A stretch of DNA of 64,000 nucleotides from Anaerolineaceae bacterium (GTDB lineage Bacteria; Chloroflexota; Anaerolineae; Aggregatilineales; Phototrophicaceae): assembly GCA_028818375.1 (NCBI GenBank), contig JAPPOB010000010.1, positions 1,364,001-1,428,000 of the forward strand, given 5' to 3'. Position 1 is the stretch's first letter. Every line of letters starts with the position of its first letter. Positions 8,550 to 16,391 of the stretch are shown in pieces. A model generated the notes under the pieces. The model searched no databases. It was not told the origin of the DNA and saw only the letters and a program-made list of their open reading frames with translations. A program made the translations under genes and the position numbers.

Positions 8550-8921
8550 ATGATCTTCCACCGCCCGCCGCCGCTGTGGCGCACCCTGCTCGCCCTGGCG
8601 CTAAGCGGGTTCCTGATTATCGCGCTCTTCGTGCTGCTGATGGACCATTTCTGCTACTCGGACATCACGTCGCGCCAGATGATGTATCCCGACGCGGAGA
8701 TCGTCTACGCGGACTACGACCTCTTCCGCCCCCGCGGCATGGGATACACGACCCTGGTGCTGCAGACCGACGACGACGAGGAGACGCTCAAACAGTGGAT
8801 GCGCGAGCGCAACCTCGAATTGCTGCGCGCGGAGCGTTACCGGGGCCTGGCCGCCATCACCTGGGGCGTACACCCCGGGCAGGAAGGTCGCCTCGTCTAT
8901 GCCAGCAGTTGCGGAGTCTGA
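8550..8921 (+). CDS. Small membrane-anchored hypothetical protein
   Basis: 123 residues. One N-terminal membrane helix (residues about 12-32, LLALALSGFLIIALFVLLM) is followed by a soluble extracytoplasmic or cytoplasmic domain of about 90 residues with no motif I recognise (YPDAEIVYADYDLFRPRG, then an ETLKQWMRERNLELLR helix). GC-rich codon use matches the neighbours, and the next gene starts 21 bases after its stop, so it may be co-transcribed with the homocysteine methyltransferase. Ribosome site is weak. An overlapping frame starting at 8534 is a shadow. Confidence 0.6.
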   Translation: MIFHRPPPLWRTLLALALSGFLIIALFVLLMDHFCYSDITSRQMMYPDAEIVYADYDLFRPRGMGYTTLVLQTDDDEETLKQWMRERNLELLRAERYRGLAAITWGVHPGQEGRLVYASSCGV

Positions 8922-8942
8922 TCCCCCCGAAGTGAGACCCTG

Positions 8943-10817
8943 ATGCCCTCGCTACCCTTCGCGCAACGCATTCGCCAGGCGGCGCCCCTGCTGGTCGATG
9001 GCGCCATGGGCACCATGCTGCACGAGCAGGGCCTGCCGATCAGCGCCTGCTTCGATGCGCTCTGCCTTCACGAGCCCGAACGGGTGGCGCGCGTCCATCG
9101 CGGCTTTCTGGACGCAGGCTCGGAGTTGCTGGAGACCAACACCTTCAGCGCCAACCGCTTCAAACTGGCCAACCACGGGCTGGATGATCAACTGACAGCC
9201 ATCAACCGCGCCGCCGTGCGGCTCGCCCGTGAGGTCATGCGGGAGAGCGACGGCGACAATCTCTACCTCTCCGGCTCGATCGGCCCCCTGGGCGTGCGCC
9301 TGCAACCCTACGGCCGCCTTGCGCGCGAAGACGCCCGCGCGGCCTTTCGTCAGCAGGCGGAAGCGCTGCTCGCCGAAGGCGTCGACCTGATCGTACTGGA
9401 GACCTTCAGCGACCTCAACGAGCTGCTGGAAGGGCTGGCCGCCCTGCGCGAACTGGACCCGGCCATGCCCGTCGCCTGCCAGATGACCTTCGAAAATGAC
9501 GACCGCACCCAGCTGGGCTGGCTGCCGGGGGCCATCGCCCGCGGCCTGATGGACGCCGGGGCCGACATCATCGGCATCAACTGCAGCAGCGGGCCGGCCC
9601 AGATCGCGCGCCTGCTGCAGGCCATGCAGCACAGCGCGCCGGGCCAACGCTACTCCGCCCAGCCCAACGCCGGCTTCCCGGAGCTGGTTGGCGACCGCGT
9701 GATGTACCCGGCCACCGTCGACTACTTCGCCGATTACGCCCTCACTTTCCGCGACCTTGGCGCGGTGCTCATCGGCGGTTGCTGCGGCACGCGCCCCGGA
9801 CACATCGCCGCCATGCGCCGGGCCCTCGACGACCCGCAGGCCTCGCCGCCGCCGCTGCCCGCGCTCATTCACATTGAAGATGAGGAAGACCTCGCGCCCG
9901 ACCGCCCGACGCGCCTGGCGGACCAGTTGACGCGTCGCGAATTCGTCATCAGCGTCGAGATGGCCCCGCCGCGCAGCCACACGCCCCAGCGCCTGCTCAA
10001 CGCAGCCCGCACCCTGCGGGAGGCCGGCGCCGACGTCATCAACGTCGCCGACAGCCCCGCCGCGCGCATGCGCATGAGCCCCTGGGCCATCGGCCACCTG
10101 CTGCAGTCGCGCCTGGGCATGGAGACCGTGTTGCACTTCCCCACCCGCGGCCGCAACCTGCTGCGCGTGCAGGGCGATCTGCTGGCGGCCCACGCCCTCG
10201 GTCTGCGCAACCTCTTTGTGGTCATGGGCGACCCCACCCAGGTGGGCGACTACCCCGAAGCCATGGACCTTTACGACCTCGCTCCTTCGGCCCTGATCCA
10301 CCTCATCCGCCAGCGCCTGAATCGCGGCCTGGACCAGGCCGGTCACTCCATCGGCCAGCCCACCTCCTTCACCGTCGGCTGCGCGCTAAACATGAATGCC
10401 TCAAGTGCGGAACGCGAGATCCGCGTGCTGCTGCGCAAGTTGCAGGGCGGCGCCAGCTTCGCCCTCGGCCAGGCCATTTTCGAACCGGAGCGCATGAGCA
10501 TCTTCCACGAGCAGTACGTGGCCCTCGTCGGCGAGCCCCTGCGCCTGCCTGTTTTGATGGGCCTGATGCCGCTCTACAGCGTCAAACACGCACGCTTTCT
10601 GCACAACGAGGTGCCCGGCATCCACATCCCGCCGCGGATCATCGAGCGCATGGGGGATGCCGGTGAGGATGCCCCGCAGGAGGGGCTGCGCATCGCCGGT
10701 GAGTTGCTGGCCGCCATGCGCGACCAGGTGCAGGGCACCTACATCATTCCGGCCTTCGGCCGCTACGACCTCGCCGCCGACCTGGTGGAACAGGCGCGCG
10801 CCCTCGCCCCGGCCTGA
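8943..10817 (+). CDS. Bifunctional homocysteine S-methyltransferase / methylenetetrahydrofolate reductase (YitJ type)
   Basis: 624 residues in two domains. Residues 1-290 are a homocysteine-binding TIM barrel: LVDGAMGTMLHEQG at the start, GINCSSGP near 200 and GGCCGTRPGH near 280 supply the zinc cysteines. Residues about 325-620 are the FAD-dependent methylene-THF reductase barrel, with EFVISVEMAPPRS, NVADSPAARMRMSP and FVVMGDPTQ. The same fusion is known from Bacillus YitJ. It would reduce 5,10-methylene-THF to 5-methyl-THF, the methyl donor for MetH encoded nearby, and may itself methylate homocysteine without cobalamin. The neighbouring MetH therefore makes this a two-route methionine locus. 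Confidence 0.93.
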   Translation: MPSLPFAQRIRQAAPLLVDGAMGTMLHEQGLPISACFDALCLHEPERVARVHRGFLDAGSELLETNTFSANRFKLANHGLDDQLTAINRAAVRLAREVMRESDGDNLYLSGSIGPLGVRLQPYGRLAREDARAAFRQQAEALLAEGVDLIVLETFSDLNELLEGLAALRELDPAMPVACQMTFENDDRTQLGWLPGAIARGLMDAGADIIGINCSSGPAQIARLLQAMQHSAPGQRYSAQPNAGFPELVGDRVMYPATVDYFADYALTFRDLGAVLIGGCCGTRPGHIAAMRRALDDPQASPPPLPALIHIEDEEDLAPDRPTRLADQLTRREFVISVEMAPPRSHTPQRLLNAARTLREAGADVINVADSPAARMRMSPWAIGHLLQSRLGMETVLHFPTRGRNLLRVQGDLLAAHALGLRNLFVVMGDPTQVGDYPEAMDLYDLAPSALIHLIRQRLNRGLDQAGHSIGQPTSFTVGCALNMNASSAEREIRVLLRKLQGGASFALGQAIFEPERMSIFHEQYVALVGEPLRLPVLMGLMPLYSVKHARFLHNEVPGIHIPPRIIERMGDAGEDAPQEGLRIAGELLAAMRDQVQGTYIIPAFGRYDLAADLVEQARALAPA

Positions 10818-10825
10818 CCCGCCCC

Positions 10826-11161
10826 ATGCCCGCGCCCGCGGAAAGCCCGCCCAGGAAACGTTTTCACGATCTCGACGCCCTGCGCGCCTGCGCCATGTTG
10901 CCGGGCGTCCTGCTGCACGCCACCTTCCATACCATCCCCTGGCGCTACTTTGATCGACCCGTTCTCCCGGGCGGCCCCAACGTCCGGGCGCTGCCCTGCT
11001 TTCATGGCGTCCAGCTCATCCACGGCCTGCGCATGCCGGTCTTTTTCCTGCCAGGCGGTTTCTTTTGCGCCCTGCTCTGGCAGCGCCGCGGCCTGCTGTT
11101 GCTTGCCTGTACCCGCGAGGTTCGCTACACATGGTTCGGGACGCTGTTGAATGGAAAGTGA
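10826..11161 (+). pseudogene. Acyltransferase 3 family (MdoC/OpgC-like), N-terminal fragment
   Basis: Only 111 codons, against about 370-400 for the family. The fragment carries the recognisable start of an acyltransferase-3 protein: RFHDLDALRACAMLPGVLLHATF (DLDALR and the catalytic-region His) and then LRMPVFFLPGGFFCALLWQRRGL, which correspond to the first two membrane helices. After LLLLACTREVR the sequence no longer resembles the family and ends at a TGA after TLLNGK. It starts 8 bases after the previous stop. Probably a remnant left by deletion; it cannot be a functional transferase. Confidence 0.7.
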
Positions 11162-11230
11162 GAGCGGAACGAAGCGGAAAGAGTCTCAACACCGCCGGGG
11201 TCGCCCGCGCCGCTTTGAGAGAGGCTGAAG

Positions 11231-12007
11231 ATGGGCGCTGATCTGAAGCAATACTATGACGAAAAGGGCTACGCCATCGTGCGCAGGGCCATCGACGCCG
11301 ACCTGGCTGCCGAAACGGCCGAACACGTCCACTGGCTATCGCGCCGAAACCCCGGTGTGCGGCCGGAGGCCTTTTTCCACAATTTCCTGATCAACGCCCC
11401 CTTCATGCACCGTCTCGTCAGCGACGAGCGCATCGTCGACATCCTCGAGCCCTTTCTCGGGCCGAACATCGCGCTCTATGCGCCGCACTACATCGCCAAG
11501 CCGCCCGGCGACGGCAAGCCCGTCCTTTGGCATCAGGATGGCTACTACTGGCCGCTGGAACCGATGGAAGTGATGACCGTCTGGCTGGCGGCGACGGCCT
11601 CCACGCGCGAGAACGGCTGCATGCGCATCCTGCCCGGCACCCAGAACATGCGCCTGCTCTCACGCCGCGAGATGGTGGACGTCGATGAAGAAAAGTACGT
11701 CCTGAACTCGCAGATCCACCCCTCGCTGATCGACGATTCCGACGTCGTGGACCTCGAACTGGAGGCCGGCGACGTCTCCATCCACAACCCGCGCATCATC
11801 CATGGTTCGGAAGCCAACACCTCCGATACCTGGCGCATCGGTCTGACCCTGCGCTACATCCCCACCACGACCCGCGTCAGGGCCGAGGGCTGGCGCAGCA
11901 TCCTCGTGCGCGGCGACGCTGCAGACAACGGAAACCTCTACGCCGAACGGCCGCGCTACCTGCCGGGCGAATGCATGCCCTTCCGCGGCGCGGAAAACTG
12001 GCGTTGA
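11231..12007 (+). CDS. Phytanoyl-CoA dioxygenase (PhyH) family Fe(II)/2-oxoglutarate oxygenase
   Basis: 258 residues, start preceded by GAGAGAGGCTGAAG. The iron-binding HxD is in VLWHQDGYYWPL near residue 100 and the distal His is in NPRIIHGSEANTSD near 188; an Arg a few residues on (DTWRIGLTLRY) would hold 2-oxoglutarate. ENGCMRILPGTQ is the usual family core. These cytoplasmic enzymes hydroxylate or demethylate diverse small molecules; the substrate cannot be read from sequence. Convergent with the esterase gene, only 9 bases apart at the stops. Confidence 0.9.
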   Translation: MGADLKQYYDEKGYAIVRRAIDADLAAETAEHVHWLSRRNPGVRPEAFFHNFLINAPFMHRLVSDERIVDILEPFLGPNIALYAPHYIAKPPGDGKPVLWHQDGYYWPLEPMEVMTVWLAATASTRENGCMRILPGTQNMRLLSRREMVDVDEEKYVLNSQIHPSLIDDSDVVDLELEAGDVSIHNPRIIHGSEANTSDTWRIGLTLRYIPTTTRVRAEGWRSILVRGDAADNGNLYAERPRYLPGECMPFRGAENWR

Positions 12008-12016
12008 AACGGGGCT

Positions 12017-13150
12017 TCAGCGCAACTGCGCGTCGGCGAAGTCGAGGTAACGCTCCCAGTCCCAGACCGTGATGTCGTGCCCGCCGCGGCGCAGGTGATA
12101 GCCGACGCGACCGGCCACAGCCGTATCCGGCGCCGGCTGTTCCCGGACGGGCAGGCCCTCGTGGCCCAGCAGCTGCCAGACCGGGGAAGCGGCCAGCGTC
12201 GCCAGGAACTCGCCGCGCGGGTCGGCCCAGAGGTCCTCGCTCGCGCTGGCCACGTAGAGCGGGCGCGGCGCGGCCAGGGCCAGCAGCATGTGCTGGTCGA
12301 GCGGCAACTCGTCCTCGCGCTCGTTCCAGGCGCGGAAGTTGCGGCAAAACCAGTGCGGAAAGCGTGTGTTGATGGCCGCCAGCGTCTCGCCGAAGCGTCG
12401 CCGTGAGAGCGCCGCGCCGGCGCAGCCGCTGTTGTTGCTGACGACCAGCGCAAAGCGTTCGTCGCGGGCGGCGGCCCACAGCGCCGTCTTGCCCAGACGC
12501 GAATGACCGATCAGCGCGACCGGGCCGCAGTCCCCCGTCTGCAACAGGGCGTCCAGCGCCCGGCTCAGTCCCCAGGCCCAGGTCGCCACCGCCCCCCAGG
12601 CGCCCCCCTCGTCGCCCGGCGCTTCAAACAGGCGCTGCACGCTGTCGGCCCGGCCATCGACGCGGTCCGGATACAGATCGTCGCAGCACAGCGTCGCAAG
12701 CCCGTAACCGCGCGCGAGAATGTCTTCGACCGGCCAGCGGCCGGCGCTGCTGCCGCGCGCTGCCCTGTCGCCCGACGGCGCCAGGATACCGGGATCGGGG
12801 TGAGTGGTGTGATTGCCGTTGAAATTAAGGCCCAGAAACAGGGGCGCCGGTCGCTGCCGCGGAATCCACAACAGCAGATGCACGCTGTGCGCGCCGTCGA
12901 TCAGCAGACGCAGCTGACGCCGCAGCGCGCCACCGGGCAGCGCCGTCTCCTCAAGCGTTTCGAGGTGCAGGGGCAGGTTCTGGACCGGCGTCTGACCGTA
13001 GACCTGTTGCGCGAAGAGCGCCAGCAGTTGCGGTCGCCGTTGTTCGCGCCAGGTGTCGGCGTCGGCTACCGGGCTGCCATCCGCCAGACGCAGCAGCGGC
13101 GGCAACTCGACATCCGGCACCAGCGCCTCGTCGTAATTTGTGTCGTTCAC
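12017..13150 (-). CDS. Alpha/beta-hydrolase, CE15/acetylxylan-esterase-like
   Basis: 377 residues from the GTG at 13150, chosen because AAGGACT lies 7 bases upstream and residues before it (upstream open frame) do not look like protein of this family. An alpha/beta-hydrolase with nucleophile elbow GHSRLGKTALW near residue 240, as in glucuronoyl esterase-like and acetyl xylan esterase-like proteins, followed by VSNNSGCAGAALSRRRFGE. FLGLNFNGNHTTHPDP holds the oxyanion region and GHDITVWDW near the C terminus supplies the catalytic His. No signal peptide is seen. Likely acts on plant or algal polysaccharide esters, in keeping with the sulfatase, deacetylase and sugar transporters elsewhere in the window, though the substrate is not proven. 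Confidence 0.75.
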   Translation of the reverse strand: MNDTNYDEALVPDVELPPLLRLADGSPVADADTWREQRRPQLLALFAQQVYGQTPVQNLPLHLETLEETALPGGALRRQLRLLIDGAHSVHLLLWIPRQRPAPLFLGLNFNGNHTTHPDPGILAPSGDRAARGSSAGRWPVEDILARGYGLATLCCDDLYPDRVDGRADSVQRLFEAPGDEGGAWGAVATWAWGLSRALDALLQTGDCGPVALIGHSRLGKTALWAAARDERFALVVSNNSGCAGAALSRRRFGETLAAINTRFPHWFCRNFRAWNEREDELPLDQHMLLALAAPRPLYVASASEDLWADPRGEFLATLAASPVWQLLGHEGLPVREQPAPDTAVAGRVGYHLRRGGHDITVWDWERYLDFADAQLR

Positions 13151-13166
13151 GGAGAGTCCTTGCTGT

Positions 13167-15241
13167 TCAGCGCGGCGTTTCCATCTCCTGGCGCACGGTC
13201 TGGTAGAGCAACTCGGCGTGCAGCTGGCCCAGGGTATAGCAGGGGCCGCCCAGTTTCTCCGCCAGCCGGCTGGCCAGGCCGCGGTCAAAGGCCACGTGTT
13301 CCATGTTGATGGTGACGGTCTTGATGTCGTGTTCGCGAATCATGGTCGCGATGCGATGCGCTTCGTCCTGCGGGGCCTGGTCGCTGATGGACACGTTGCC
13401 GGCGCCGTCCGTCAGCAGAATGATCATGGGCACGACGTCGGGATTGAGCGTGGTCTCGCGCCGCACCGTCTCGTAGGAGAGCAACAGCCCGGCCGAGAGC
13501 GGCGTCTTGCCGCCGACCGGAATGTTGGCCAGCGCCTTTTTTGCCAGCAGCACGGAGTTGGTCGGCGAGAGCACCAGCGAGGCGCGATCTTTCTGGAAGA
13601 CCACCAGGCCCACGCGGTCGCGCCGCTGGTAGGCATCCGTCAGCAGCGACATGATGGCGCCCTTGGTAGCCTGCATGCGCTCCGAGACGGCCATGCTCCA
13701 CGAGGCGTCCACCGCAAAGAGAATGAGGTTCGAGGCGCGGCGCACGCGCACCTTGCGCTGCAGGTCGTCCTTTCGCAGCGACCAGGCAACGCCACTCTTT
13801 TCGCGCTCCGCCTCGCGTTCCTGCTGATGCGGCGCGGCGGCCCGCAGCGTGGCGTCGAAGGCGACGTCGTCGGTGCGGCCGTTGGCCGGGCGCGCCTGGA
13901 TGTAGCGCCCCCGCTTGCGCTCGGTTTTCGTGCGCGAACGGCGTCCGGCGCGCTGGCGCGTCAGACGGTCGAGCGGGGTATCCAGTTTGCGCGGCGTGAA
14001 TTCGGCCTTGCTCTCGACCTGCTTGCCGCCTTCCCACCAGTAGGCGTCCTGCTGGTCGAAGACGTTCTGCGGCGCCGGTTCGGCCTGGCCGAGGTCCGGC
14101 AGTTCCTCGTCACTGCTCTCACTCAGGGACTGACTTTTTTTTTAGCCGCCTGTTCTTCCTCGCTGTCGGCGCTGGCCTCGGCGGCATCGTCGCCCTCGCT
14201 CCACTCGGACATGACCTGGTCCAGCTGGTCGCCCATGGCGTCGATGCTCATGGTGGCGTCGGTGAAGGGGCCGCGCTTGAGGCGATGCGGGATCGCCAGT
14301 TCGGCGGCCAGCAGGATGTCCTCATGATTGATGCGCGTCCGCCCCTGCCAGGCGGCGTGGGCGCGCGCAGACTTGAGAATCACCAGGTCGGCGCGGTGGC
14401 CGTCGATGTGCAGGCTGCTGGTCAGGGTGGCGATCGCGTAAAGGTCGCGCCGGTCGTATTCCACCTCGTCGACCAGTTCGCGGGCGGCGGCGATACGTTG
14501 CGAGAGTTGCTCCTCGCGCGGCGCCCAGTCCTCGCGGAAGGAGTCGGCGTCGGTCTCGCTGGCGATATGACGCTCAAGGATCTGCATGCGCGCGCGCGCC
14601 GCGTCGATGCTGGTGACATCCACCGAGAGCGCGAAGCGGTCCAGCAACTGCGGCCGCAGATCGCCTTCCTCGGGGTTCATGGTGCCCACCAGGATGAAGC
14701 GCGCCGGATGCGAGAAACTGATGCCCTCGCGCTCGACCACGTTGATGCCCATGGCCGCCGAATCCAGCAGCAGGTCGACCACGTGGTCGTCGAGCAGGTT
14801 GACCTCGTCCACGTAGAGGATGCCGCGGTTGGCGTTGGCCAGCACGCCGGGCTCGAAGTGCCGCTCGCCGCGCTGGATGGCCTTCTCGATATCCAGCGTG
14901 CCCACCACGCGGTCCTCGGTGGCGCTGACGGGCAGGTCCACAAAGCGGATGCGCCGCATACTCACCGGCAACTCTTCGCCGCGTTCGTTACGCTCATGCA
15001 CGATGTCGGACCAGGTGGAAGGCTGGTCGGGGTCGTCGTTGAAAGGCGAATCCGCCACCACCCGCACCTCGGGCAGCAGGGCCGCCAGGGCGCGCGCGGC
15101 GGTCGACTTGCCGGTGCCGCGTTCGCCGCGGATGAGCACCCCGCCGATGCGCATGTCGATGGCGTTGAGGATCAGGGCGCGTTTCATGCGCTCCTGGCCC
15201 ACGATGGCGGTGAAGGGGTAAACCGGCGCGCGCTTGTTCAT
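13167..15241 (-). CDS. chlD: ChlI/ChlD-type metal chelatase, full-length ChlID product by -1 frameshift
   Basis: The AAA frame from ATG 15241 (AGGA upstream) reaches a run of nine A (14135-14143). A one-base backward slip there opens a frame reading KKKSQSLSESSDEELPDLGQ, an Arg/Pro-rich linker and a VWA domain, ending at 13167. The joined product would be about 691 residues, usual for ChlD/BchD. The VWA domain has MIDAS residues DASWS near 511 and LLTDGAGN near 600. Nothing before the VWA domain offers a good independent start, and its acidic and basic linkers are typical of ChlD. Such chelatases insert Mg into protoporphyrin or Co into hydrogenobyrinate; cobalt fits the MetH need, but no cobN/chlH is in view. 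See the separate slippage site. Confidence 0.75.
14123..14160 (-). promoter_or_regulatory. Candidate -1 programmed frameshift or slippage site in the chlI/chlD gene
   Basis: On the coding strand: AGGAAG (14160-14155), 11 bases, then nine A (14143-14135), GTCAGTCCC and a zero-frame TGA (14125-14123). This copies the known layout of dnaX-type sites, where a Shine-Dalgarno-like stimulator about 10 bases upstream assists -1 slippage on an A run. The shift direction required to enter the VWA frame is -1. A transcriptional slip on A9 would also work. Confidence 0.7.
14123..15241 (-). CDS. chlI: ChlI/BchI-type AAA+ ATPase subunit of Mg/Co chelatase (zero-frame product)
   Basis: 372 residues, complete as a ChlI protein. 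The ATG at 15241 follows GGGACAGGAC. Walker A GERGTGKS near residue 43, Walker B ILYVDEVNLLDDH near 143, sensor-1 GTMNPEEG near 184 and an arginine-finger region LLDRFALSV follow the AAA+ order of BchI. In the zero frame the protein ends KKKVSP at a TGA three codons after a nine-A run, so it lacks the linker and VWA domain encoded just downstream. ChlI hexamers hydrolyse ATP to drive metal insertion together with ChlD and ChlH/CobN. This short product and the frameshifted product would together supply both subunits from one mRNA. Confidence 0.9.
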   Translation of the reverse strand: MNKRAPVYPFTAIVGQERMKRALILNAIDMRIGGVLIRGERGTGKSTAARALAALLPEVRVVADSPFNDDPDQPSTWSDIVHERNERGEELPVSMRRIRFVDLPVSATEDRVVGTLDIEKAIQRGERHFEPGVLANANRGILYVDEVNLLDDHVVDLLLDSAAMGINVVEREGISFSHPARFILVGTMNPEEGDLRPQLLDRFALSVDVTSIDAARARMQILERHIASETDADSFREDWAPREEQLSQRIAAARELVDEVEYDRRDLYAIATLTSSLHIDGHRADLVILKSARAHAAWQGRTRINHEDILLAAELAIPHRLKRGPFTDATMSIDAMGDQLDQVMSEWSEGDDAAEASADSEEEQAAKKKVSP

Positions 15242-15332
15242 GTCCTGTCCCGTGCAGGCGATTGGCACGACCAGTATACACCTGATACGGGCGCCCCGTG
15301 CAGGGCGGACTCATACTCGCCTGGAACTGTAG

Positions 15333-15357
15333 GGGCGACATATCATGTCGACCGCCC
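15333..15357. repeat. Small palindromic element between the chelatase and carbonic anhydrase genes
   Basis: GGGCGACAT-ATC-ATGTCGACCGCCC is an imperfect inverted repeat with arms GGGCG.ACAT and ATGT.CGCCC. Its form (TAGGGGCGACATATCATGTC) resembles short dispersed GGGCGAC elements that I associate with Chloroflexi and cyanobacterial intergenic regions. Only one copy is seen here, so the repeat status is inferred. Confidence 0.35.
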
Positions 15358-15434
15358 ATTGATTTGGATACTACCCGGTTTGTCATGCAGGTTGCGGGTC
15401 CCTGGCATGCAACGTACACTTCCTGCCCCGACTG

Positions 15435-16166
15435 TTGGCGCTTGTGAGTTCCCTGACACCGGGGGCGCTGACCATGGCTGGAGAATCGCACTGGGGCTAT
15501 GAAGGCGAGACCGGCCCCGACAACTGGGGCAGTCTGTCGCCGGACTACGCCTGCTGCGCCGACGGAACGGCACAATCGCCGATTGACATTCGCAACGCCA
15601 GCGAACTGGATCTGGTGGCCATTCACTTTGACTATGGCCGGACGCCCAACAGCGTGACCAACACCGGCCACAGCATCCAGGTCGACGTCGAGGGGGACAG
15701 TCACATCCTCTATGACGGCATTCGCTACACCCTGCTGCAGTTTCACTTCCACGCCCCGTCGGAACACACCATCGACGGCCAGGCGGCAGCGATGGAGGCC
15801 CACTTCGTCCACCAGGACCCAAACTCGGGCATGCTGGCGGTGGTCGGCATCCTGCTTGAAGAAGGGGACGGCGACCACGAGGACTACGCGCCGGTCTTCG
15901 GCAACCTGCCGGCCGAGGCCGGCCGCACTGTCAACTCGGAAGACAGCCTGGCCCTGAGCGGATTACTGCCGCAGGTGCGAACCTTCTACACCTACCAGGG
16001 TTCGCTGACCACGCCGCCCTGCAGCGAAAACGTGCGCTGGCTGCTGCTGGATACGCCGGTGGCGCTGTCCGCCGCGCAGATTGCGGCCTTCACAGCAATC
16101 TACGCGAACAACGCCCGCCCGGTCCAGCCCCTCGGCGACCGCGACCTGCTGCGGGTCAGGGAGTAA
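15435..16166 (+). CDS. Alpha-class carbonic anhydrase
   Basis: About 243 residues from a TTG at 15435, or 230 from the ATG at 15474. The alpha-CA zinc histidines are in QFHFHAPSEH (two) and EAHFVHQ (third), with the usual GESHWGYEG entrance and TTPPCSENVRW near the C terminus; a Glu follows as in the family. It interconverts CO2 and bicarbonate, usually in the periplasm or outside the membrane. The upstream frame reads FLPRLLALVSSLTPGALTM, a hydrophobic stretch like a signal peptide, but no good start was found upstream of 15435, so the N terminus may be frameshifted or begin at a rare codon. The plus-strand start lies beyond a chelatase gene transcribed away. Confidence 0.85.
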   Translation: MALVSSLTPGALTMAGESHWGYEGETGPDNWGSLSPDYACCADGTAQSPIDIRNASELDLVAIHFDYGRTPNSVTNTGHSIQVDVEGDSHILYDGIRYTLLQFHFHAPSEHTIDGQAAAMEAHFVHQDPNSGMLAVVGILLEEGDGDHEDYAPVFGNLPAEAGRTVNSEDSLALSGLLPQVRTFYTYQGSLTTPPCSENVRWLLLDTPVALSAAQIAAFTAIYANNARPVQPLGDRDLLRVRE

Positions 16167-16334
16167 CGTGTGTCGCACTGAGCAGACAAATTCAGACAGC
16201 TTCCCGCTTGCCTACGGGTCAGGCCAGCGCCTGAACAACAACAGTCACTTCACATCCTGATTGTGATTGGCTCTTAAGAAATCATTGGACTCGACAAGTA
16301 TCGCAACCAGGCCAGACACGGCTCCGTACAGCAC

Positions 16335-16362
16335 TTCACAGGCAGCGGCCCTGTGCTACAAT
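16335..16362 (+). promoter_or_regulatory. Promoter upstream of the heterodimeric ABC exporter genes
   Basis: TTCACA at 16335-16340, 16-base spacer, and an extended -10 TGCTACAAT (TACAAT at 16357-16362). It would start transcription near 16369, about 20 bases before the GTG of the first exporter gene, whose ribosome site is CAGGAGAA. Confidence 0.5.
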
Positions 16363-16391
16363 GACCGCCCTTCCAGCCGGCAGGAGAACCC

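Noticed and set aside
14080..14092. Hairpin as frameshift stimulator
   Set aside because: About 45 bases downstream of the A run, farther than known stimulators, with a stem of only five pairs.
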